From Alistipes sp. UBA940 (GTDB lineage Bacteria; Bacteroidota; Bacteroidia; Bacteroidales; Rikenellaceae), in assembly GCA_002293425.1 (NCBI GenBank), contig DBDE01000043.1, forward strand, positions 10,995 to 22,741: a stretch of 11,747 nucleotides of DNA, written 5' to 3'. Of this stretch, positions 8,077 through 11,747 are shown piece by piece. Position 1 is the stretch's first letter. Every line of letters begins with the position of its first letter. Both the position numbers and the translations under genes were made by a program. Under the pieces are notes generated by a model. It saw only the letters and a list, made by a program, of their open reading frames with translations. It did not search any database and had not been told where the DNA came from.

Positions 8077-8631
8077 CTACACAACAAAATTTGCCAGCAT
8101 TGCCTGATTTTCCTCCACCTCACGACGGAGCTTCGGGAGTTTGAAAATATTGACAATCAGCAAAATAGGCGACGCAACCACTGCAAAAGCGGTCGCCAAA
8201 GCCAACTTAACCAAAAAACGGATCAACGACATAAACAGCCCCGAACCCGCACCGTATTTAATGTCGGAAAAGTTATCATTGATATTATTGTGTAACCTCT
8301 CCTCTTTGGTCGACCTGAGCATTTTCCATGTCGTGGGAAATCCGCCTGCCGCAGCCAATATCACCGCTCCCTCCACAGAACCGCTACCCAAAACCACTCC
8401 TGCACCGATAAGGGCGATGCCGCCGAAAATAACCTTGGCCAAGGTCTTTTTTTGTTGCGAAAGACCATACTGGATCTCATCCACTGTTCGCTGCCGATTA
8501 CAATCTCTACACAAAGGCATACTGCCGTCCATAGACCATTCGGAAATGCTTGCACAATCGGCACAGATTCCCACTCTGCAAATTGCACATTGTGCAATTG
8601 CGGCTGTTTGAGGATGCTTGGAACAATTCAT
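8077..8631 (-). CDS. Zinc-binding (B-box-like) membrane protein
   Basis: A 184-residue protein of unknown function. The N-terminus carries four pairs of potential zinc ligands: Cys3/His6, Cys15/Cys18, Cys23/Cys26 and Cys41/Cys44. This order is like the B-box-type zinc fingers seen at the N-termini of some bacterial membrane proteins. Residues about 64-100 are hydrophobic and Gly/Ala-rich, enough for one hairpin or two membrane helices. A second hydrophobic stretch runs from about 133 to 163. The tail after it is charged (KLPKLRREVEENQ). There is no signal peptide, so the zinc module is probably cytoplasmic. It is the first gene of the four-gene unit, after about 310 bases of structured leader. 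A cytoplasmic zinc module ahead of three exported proteins would suit a role as sensor or assembly factor in the inner membrane, which is inference. Confidence 0.82.
   Translation of the reverse strand: MNCSKHPQTAAIAQCAICRVGICADCASISEWSMDGSMPLCRDCNRQRTVDEIQYGLSQQKKTLAKVIFGGIALIGAGVVLGSGSVEGAVILAAAGGFPTTWKMLRSTKEERLHNNINDNFSDIKYGAGSGLFMSLIRFLVKLALATAFAVVASPILLIVNIFKLPKLRREVEENQAMLANFVV
8581..8599. repeat. 19-bp palindrome inside the zinc-finger codons
   Basis: AATTGCACA and TGTGCAATT flank a single central base, a perfect inverted repeat. It lies over the codons for the CxxC pair (residues about 12-17) of the zinc-binding membrane protein, 32 bases into the gene. It may be a dimeric-protein binding site or chance from the Ala-Ile-Ala-Gln-Cys-Ala-Ile coding. 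Confidence 0.5.
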
Positions 8632-8724
8632 AATCTTAAAAAAGTTTGGTTTTTTGCCTTCGTGTCCCGTCGTCGGCCGGATTAATTGGTTGTTTTACTG
8701 AAAATTCACCTCGCATGAGGGCAC

Positions 8725-8868
8725 AAAAAAACGTGGGACATTACTTCATTATCTGCACTGAGGCCTTAGACTGCCTGGCAACAAGATTGCGAGTAAAGCC
8801 CACGCCGTTTGACGTGGACGCTCACCATTCTCCTTGTTGCCGTTTGAAATTGTCTAAGTTTCAGTGCA
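8725..8868 (-). ncRNA. Structured leader RNA or small RNA candidate
   Basis: In the 335-base gap 8632-8966, which has no gene, nested complementary arms form one long interrupted hairpin. TGCACTGA (8754-8761) pairs with TCAGTGCA (8861-8868), CTTAGAC (8765-8771) with GTCTAAG (8852-8858), GGCAACAAG (8777-8785) with CTTGTTGCC (8833-8841), and an apical 7-bp stem pairs 8798-8804 with 8813-8819. The minus strand is favoured because the strong promoter at 8950-8981 reads through it and the apical stem then has a U-G pair instead of a C-A mismatch. On the plus strand, however, two G-U pairs (8762-8860, 8763-8859) would extend the basal stem, so the strand is not certain. A run of seven T on the minus strand (8725-8731) could mark a 3' end. 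It could be a cis-regulatory leader or a 6S-like RNA. I could not identify the family. Confidence 0.45.
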
Positions 8869-8949
8869 AGCGAAAAGCGTACGTTATTATGTGTTTTTTG
8901 TTCTTTTTTCTACCGTTTTATCATAGGCATATCTGTTATCGAATTTCTA

Positions 8950-8981
8950 CAAATATACAAAAAAAATTATTTCTCCACAAA
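8950..8981 (-). promoter_or_regulatory. Promoter for the leader RNA and four-gene unit
   Basis: Read on the minus strand, TTTG (8978-8981), a 20-base spacer and TATATTTG (8950-8957) match the Bacteroidota -33/-7 consensus well, the best match in the window. The -33 element overlaps the last codons of the META lipoprotein gene. Transcription would start near 8943, about 312 bases before the start codon at 8631. No comparable promoter was found between 8632 and 8900 on this strand. Confidence 0.75.
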
Positions 8982-9374
8982 AACCTCCATTATCCCCAGC
9001 ACGTCGCCGTTGCGGATGAGCATCAGCTTATCCCCGTCGATGGTGTACGCATCCACATCGCGCAACATCTGCAAAAACTCCGTCTCGCGATTCTCCCCGA
9101 GGCACATCATCCGCGTCGAAACCAAATCGTCCGTCACATCCAACGACATATCCGCCGTCGTGAAAGTGCCCGTAAAGCGATTGCAAGCCCCGATCCCCGC
9201 CACCCGACCATCGTCGGCAAAGGTCACCCGATAGTTCTCCGACTCGACCGAAGTGCCATTCAACTGCGTCAGGTGCCACTCTGTACCCCGAAACGGCACA
9301 GTGGAGCGATTTTTGCGGCACCCGCAACACGCCGTCAAACTCAATGTCAACAATGCAATAAGTAAAGTTTTCAT
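8967..9374 (-). CDS. META-domain lipoprotein (HslJ-like)
   Basis: A 135-residue lipoprotein with one META domain, the small fold of E. coli HslJ, found in envelope proteins linked to stress or motility in other bacteria; its molecular role is unresolved. The signal peptide has lipobox LTAC with Cys16, followed by CGC. The domain covers about 28-135 and shows the family signatures TEWHLTQLNG (31-40), GACNRFTGTF (62-71) and STRMMC (86-91). The single-domain length is normal for the family. It is divergent from the MFS gene with only 32 bases between start codons, and its promoter lies within the MFS coding sequence. Its stop codon overlaps the promoter region of the next unit on the same strand, so read-through into that unit is possible. 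Confidence 0.93.
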   Translation of the reverse strand: MKTLLIALLTLSLTACCGCRKNRSTVPFRGTEWHLTQLNGTSVESENYRVTFADDGRVAGIGACNRFTGTFTTADMSLDVTDDLVSTRMMCLGENRETEFLQMLRDVDAYTIDGDKLMLIRNGDVLGIMEVFVEK

Positions 9375-9384
9375 AGGATTTTTT

Positions 9385-9392
9385 TATCTTTG
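9385..9392 (+). promoter_or_regulatory. Candidate -7 element of the MFS gene
   Basis: TATCTTTG matches TAnnTTTG exactly and ends 14 bases before the ATG at 9407. The leader would therefore be very short, about 7-10 bases. No TTG -33 element is seen at the normal distance. Confidence 0.5.
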
Positions 9393-9406
9393 TATTCACA
9401 ATAACT

Positions 9407-10591
9407 ATGCAAAACTACACAAAAAACTGGAAAACCAACACGGCACTCTTCCTCACCTCGCAGACGCTGTCGTTGCTGGGCACAATGATCGTCCAATACG
9501 CCATTATGTGGCACCTGGTGCTCGAAACGGGCTCGGGTCGGATGATGACCCTCTACATCATCGTCGGGGTGTTGCCCACCTTTTTCAGCTCCATTTTCGG
9601 GGGTGTGCTGGCGGACAGGTACAACAAAAAGTGGCTTATCAACCTCTCCGACGGCACCGTCGGGCTGGTGAGCTTGCTGTTTGCTATGTTTCTGTTCTCG
9701 GGCCACCAGAGCATAGCTTTGCTGTTGGTCGCGGCGGGGTTGCGCGCGCTCGGACAGGGTGTTCAGCAACCGACGGTGAATGCGCTTGTTCCGACCATCG
9801 TGCCGGAGGATAAGTTGCTGAAAATCAATGGGTTGAACAGCAGCATCCAGTCGATGATATACATCGTTTCTCCCGTCGTTGCCGCGTCGTTGATGGCCGT
9901 TGTTCCGCTGTGGAGCCTGTTTTTGGTCGATGTGGTGACGGCGTTGGGGGCTATCGCGATATTGACCTTTCTGGTGAAGGTGCCGCACGTGCGGAGCGAA
10001 TCGGCGAACCACTATTTTCGCGACCTGGTTGAGGGTTTGCGCTATATCCGTTCGCAACCCTATTTGGTGGCGTTGATCGTGTTGACGGTGGTCTTTTTCG
10101 TGGCCATTTCTCCGGCGGCGGGGTTGTCGCCGTTGCAGATAACGCGCGATTTCGGGTCGGAGTTGTGGCGGTTGTCGGCCATCGAGATGGTTTGGGCGGG
10201 AGGAATGGTTGTGGGAGGCTTTTTGGTTGGGTGGTGGAGCTTTCGGCGACGCGAGGTTTCGATCGGGTTGGCGACTGTGGTGATGGGGGTGATGATTTGC
10301 TCGCTCGGTTTTTGGGAGCATTTCGGGTTTTATTTGGCCTCGATGGGTTTGGCGGGGATAGCCCAGATTTACAACAATGCTCCCACGACGACGCTTGTTC
10401 AGGAGCGGGTTCCGGCGGAGTTTTTGGGGCGTGTGATGTCGGTTTTCACTATGATACAGGCCTTTGCGATGCCGGTGGGGATAATGTTTTTCGGTCCTTT
10501 GGCGGACGATATCTCGATCGACTATTTGATGATCGGTTCGGGCATCGCGATCGTTGCTGCGGGGGCGGTGTATCTTGTGTGTAAAAAATAA
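9407..10591 (+). CDS. MFS efflux transporter (MFS_3 / Mef-like)
   Basis: A 394-residue inner-membrane transporter of the major facilitator superfamily, probably an exporter driven by the proton gradient. The substrate cannot be told from sequence. About 12 hydrophobic segments are present, and the motif-A loop between helices 2 and 3 reads GGVLADRYNKKW (65-76). GLRALGQGVQQPTVNALVPT (111-130) and VQERVPAEFLGRVMSV (331-346) are typical of the MFS_3 group, which includes macrolide (Mef) and enterobactin exporters. The ATG at 9407 is chosen because it follows the -7 element and gives the usual NWKTNTALFL first helix. It ends 3 bases before the CCA end of the convergent tRNA-Pro, with no separate terminator visible. 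Resistance should not be inferred from the family alone. Confidence 0.93.
   Translation: MQNYTKNWKTNTALFLTSQTLSLLGTMIVQYAIMWHLVLETGSGRMMTLYIIVGVLPTFFSSIFGGVLADRYNKKWLINLSDGTVGLVSLLFAMFLFSGHQSIALLLVAAGLRALGQGVQQPTVNALVPTIVPEDKLLKINGLNSSIQSMIYIVSPVVAASLMAVVPLWSLFLVDVVTALGAIAILTFLVKVPHVRSESANHYFRDLVEGLRYIRSQPYLVALIVLTVVFFVAISPAAGLSPLQITRDFGSELWRLSAIEMVWAGGMVVGGFLVGWWSFRRREVSIGLATVVMGVMICSLGFWEHFGFYLASMGLAGIAQIYNNAPTTTLVQERVPAEFLGRVMSVFTMIQAFAMPVGIMFFGPLADDISIDYLMIGSGIAIVAAGAVYLVCKK
9410..9438 (-). promoter_or_regulatory. META lipoprotein promoter inside the MFS gene
   Basis: Read on the minus strand: TTG (9436-9438), an 18-base spacer and TAGTTTTG (9410-9417), an exact TAnnTTTG. Both elements lie within the first eleven codons of the MFS gene. 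Transcription would start near 9404 and give a leader of about 30 bases. The minus-strand and plus-strand transcripts would overlap head to head. Confidence 0.6.
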
Positions 10592-10594
10592 TTT

Positions 10595-10672
10595 TGGTCG
10601 GGGTACCAGGATTCGAACCTGGGACCCCCTGCTCCCAAAGCAGGTGCGCTAACCGGACTGCGCTACACCCCG
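10595..10672 (-). tRNA. tRNA-Pro (anticodon UGG), CCA encoded
   Basis: Full cloverleaf on the minus strand. The acceptor stem CGGGGTG (5' end at 10672) pairs with TACCCCG, with G7-U66 as a wobble, discriminator A at 10598 and an encoded CCA at 10595-10597. The D arm contains GCGCAGTCCGGTTAGCGC. The anticodon stem CCTGC/GCAGG holds the loop TTTGGGA, giving anticodon TGG (10635-10637). The T arm contains GGTTCGAATCC. C1-G72 with A73 is the normal bacterial tRNA-Pro identity. The UGG anticodon can read all CCN codons with U34 modification. Confidence 0.97.
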
Positions 10673-10736
10673 AAATAACCAATCTCACCCCCCAAAAAAC
10701 CGAATCCGACCACACTCAACGGTGCAAATTGGAGTG

Positions 10737-10744
10737 CAAAAGTA
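10737..10744 (-). promoter_or_regulatory. Candidate -7 element for tRNA-Pro
   Basis: TACTTTTG on the minus strand, 64 bases upstream of the mature tRNA 5' end, matches TAnnTTTG. A TTTTG lies only 12 bases further upstream, too near for a normal -33. A heptamer GTGCAAA repeats directly at 10722-10728 and 10734-10740 around the likely start site. In the remaining bases of the gap 10673-10793 I see only the element listed next. Confidence 0.5.
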
Positions 10745-10767
10745 AACAATTATTCACAAAAGTTTCC

Positions 10768-10775
10768 TACCTTTA
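10768..10775 (+). promoter_or_regulatory. Weak candidate -7 element for the PepC-like gene
   Basis: TACCTTTA matches TAnnTTTG at all fixed positions but the last, and ends 18 bases before the ATG at 10794. No -33 element was found at normal spacing. An A-rich stretch between it and the ATG replaces a Shine-Dalgarno sequence, as is common in this phylum. Confidence 0.35.
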
Positions 10776-10793
10776 CAAAAAATTTATCCCACT

Positions 10794-11747
10794 ATGAAGA
10801 AGACCGCTTTGTTTTTTGCTTTTGTTTTCGTTTCGTTTTCCATTTTTGGGCAAGGTTATACGTTTACGGATGTTAAGACCGTGCCGACCACAAGTGTCAA
10901 GAATCAGGCTTCGAGCGGCACGTGTTGGAGCTTTTCGGCGCTGGCGTTCCTGGAAAGTGAGATTTTGATCGCCGGTGGCGAAGAGCACGATCTGTCCGCC
11001 ATGTTCGTTGTCCGGCATGCGTATCACGACAGGGCGGTGAAATATGTGAGGATGCACGGCACGTCGAACCTGGCTGGCGGTGCGGCGGCCGAGGATGTGT
11101 TCATCTGTTGGCGCAAGCACGGTATTGTGCCCATGGAGGTGTACGGGGGGTTGAATTATGGGCAGGAGTTGCACCGGCACGGAGAGTTGGACGCGGTGGT
11201 GAAGGGTTATTGCGACGCGGTGATCAAAAACCCGAACCGCAAGCTCTCCACGGCGTGGCTGGCGGGTTTGGACGCCATTCTGGACGCGTATTTGGGTGAG
11301 TTGCCAACCACCTTTACCTATCGGGGGAAGGAGTATACGCCGCGGAGTTTTGCCGACGCGTTGCCCGTCGATCTGGACGATTATGTGAGCCTTACGTCGT
11401 TCACGCACCATCCTTTTTATACAAGTTTTATCGTCGAGGTGCCGGACAACACCGTTTGGGGCGAGGCGTTCAATGTGCCGCTGGGTGAGATGATGAGTGT
11501 GATGGAGGGTGCTATCGACAAGGGTCACCCGGTGTTGTGGGCAAGCGACGTCAGCGAGGCGGGATTCGCCTGGAGGAAGGGTCTGGCCGTTGTGCCCGAT
11601 GTTGATTTGCAGCGGATGGATGATTCGGAGCAGGCGCGCTGGGTGGCGATGACCCAGGCCGAAAAGGATGCCGAGTTACATAAGTTGGAGGCTCCCGGTC
11701 GCGAAAAGACCATCACCCAGGAGATGCGTCAGGAGGCGTTCGACAAC
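10794..11747 (+). CDS. pepC: Exported C1B cysteine aminopeptidase, PepC/bleomycin-hydrolase family (3' end outside window)
   Basis: The first 318 residues of a papain-like peptidase of the bleomycin hydrolase/PepC group; the frame stays open to the last base. It starts with a signal peptide (hydrophobic 5-18, cleavage likely at FGQ/G near 20), so the enzyme acts outside the cytoplasm, unlike PepC of lactic acid bacteria. The active-site region is KNQASSGTCWSFSA, with oxyanion Gln38 and nucleophile Cys44 at the papain-like spacing of six. Other family features are DLSAMFVVR (66-74), the KHGIVPMEVYGG segment, and PTTFTYRGKEYTPRSF followed by DLDDYVSLTSF. The catalytic His and Asn would lie beyond the window. 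The family normally forms hexameric barrels with the C-terminus guarding the active site. The role is probably peptide trimming in the periplasm or outside the cell. Confidence 0.93.
   Translation, partial: MKKTALFFAFVFVSFSIFGQGYTFTDVKTVPTTSVKNQASSGTCWSFSALAFLESEILIAGGEEHDLSAMFVVRHAYHDRAVKYVRMHGTSNLAGGAAAEDVFICWRKHGIVPMEVYGGLNYGQELHRHGELDAVVKGYCDAVIKNPNRKLSTAWLAGLDAILDAYLGELPTTFTYRGKEYTPRSFADALPVDLDDYVSLTSFTHHPFYTSFIVEVPDNTVWGEAFNVPLGEMMSVMEGAIDKGHPVLWASDVSEAGFAWRKGLAVVPDVDLQRMDDSEQARWVAMTQAEKDAELHKLEAPGREKTITQEMRQEAFDN

Noticed and set aside
8754..8868. MITE or insertion-sequence remnant with TGCACTGA/TCAGTGCA ends
   Set aside because: No flanking target duplication is seen, no transposase is near, and the inner arms are paired in nested blocks as in a structured RNA rather than only at the ends.
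8725..8872. Known RNA classes: tmRNA, RNase P RNA, SRP RNA, cobalamin riboswitch, hammerhead
   Set aside because: The signature sequences of these classes (for example the SRP GGAAGG loop region, a tmRNA GGATTCGAC segment, or a B12 box) were looked for by eye and not found on either strand.
8646..9365. Open frame of 239 codons on the plus strand over the structured region
   Set aside because: It reads through the hairpin arms and antisense to the META gene, has no promoter or family resemblance, and is of low-complexity composition at its start.
9371..10321. Open frame of 316 codons on the minus strand within the MFS gene
   Set aside because: Composition is dominated by Arg, His, Gln and Pro, typical of an antisense shadow of hydrophobic codons; the MFS protein is clear.
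10595..10672. tRNA-Pro as an integration site of a mobile element
   Set aside because: No repeat of the tRNA 3' end, integrase or mobile gene is visible on either side within the window.
4016..10672. Functional linkage of proS and tRNA-Pro
   Set aside because: They are 5 kb apart, on opposite strands, with many unrelated genes and terminators between; nearness is most simply chance.

Overview
The window looks like a chromosomal segment from a member of the Bacteroidota, most likely the Bacteroidales; an Alistipes-like (Rikenellaceae) source is a guess. Three things point there. Several intergenic regions carry the phylum's sigma-factor -7 element TAnnTTTG rather than a TATAAT box, and clear Shine-Dalgarno sequences are absent. 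The exported and lipoprotein families are typical of the phylum: a FadL-like outer-membrane protein, a META-domain lipoprotein, a WG-repeat protein and an exported PepC-like peptidase. Prolyl-tRNA synthetase is the short archaeal/eukaryote-like form and CarB has eukaryote-like motifs.

Layout. (1) 1-1185, plus strand: the last 394 residues of CarB (pyrimidine/arginine synthesis), ending at a hairpin that can terminate transcription from both sides. (2) 3930-1287, minus strand: a two-gene unit, first a lipoprotein with a coiled coil, a Trp/Tyr-rich block and a Ser/Gly-rich repetitive tail, then a FadL/OmpP1-type outer-membrane beta-barrel. (3) 4016-5497, plus strand: proS, divergent from unit 2 through a nearly symmetrical promoter region and closed by a strong terminator. 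(4) 8631-5555, minus strand: a compact four-gene unit of a zinc-binding membrane protein, a secreted WG-repeat protein, a secreted protein of unknown family and an NTF2-like lipoprotein. It is preceded by about 310 bases of leader with a long nested stem structure, and the best promoter in the window (TTTG, 20 bases, TATATTTG) lies at the far end of that leader. (5) 9374-8967, minus strand: a META-domain lipoprotein, whose promoter lies inside the start of the divergent MFS exporter gene (9407-10591, plus). (6) tRNA-Pro(UGG) on the minus strand, tail to tail with the MFS gene. (7) 10794 to the window end, plus strand: an exported PepC/bleomycin-hydrolase-type cysteine peptidase, cut off by the window edge.

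Housekeeping genes (carB, proS, tRNA-Pro) are thus interspersed with envelope genes. The part least explained by known families is the four-gene unit in region 4 with its structured leader. It is the best candidate for something undescribed: it combines a possible cis-regulatory or free-standing RNA, a zinc-knuckle membrane protein and three exported proteins. The lipoprotein/barrel pair in region 2 is the second candidate. No mobile element, CRISPR array, phage gene or integrase was seen.
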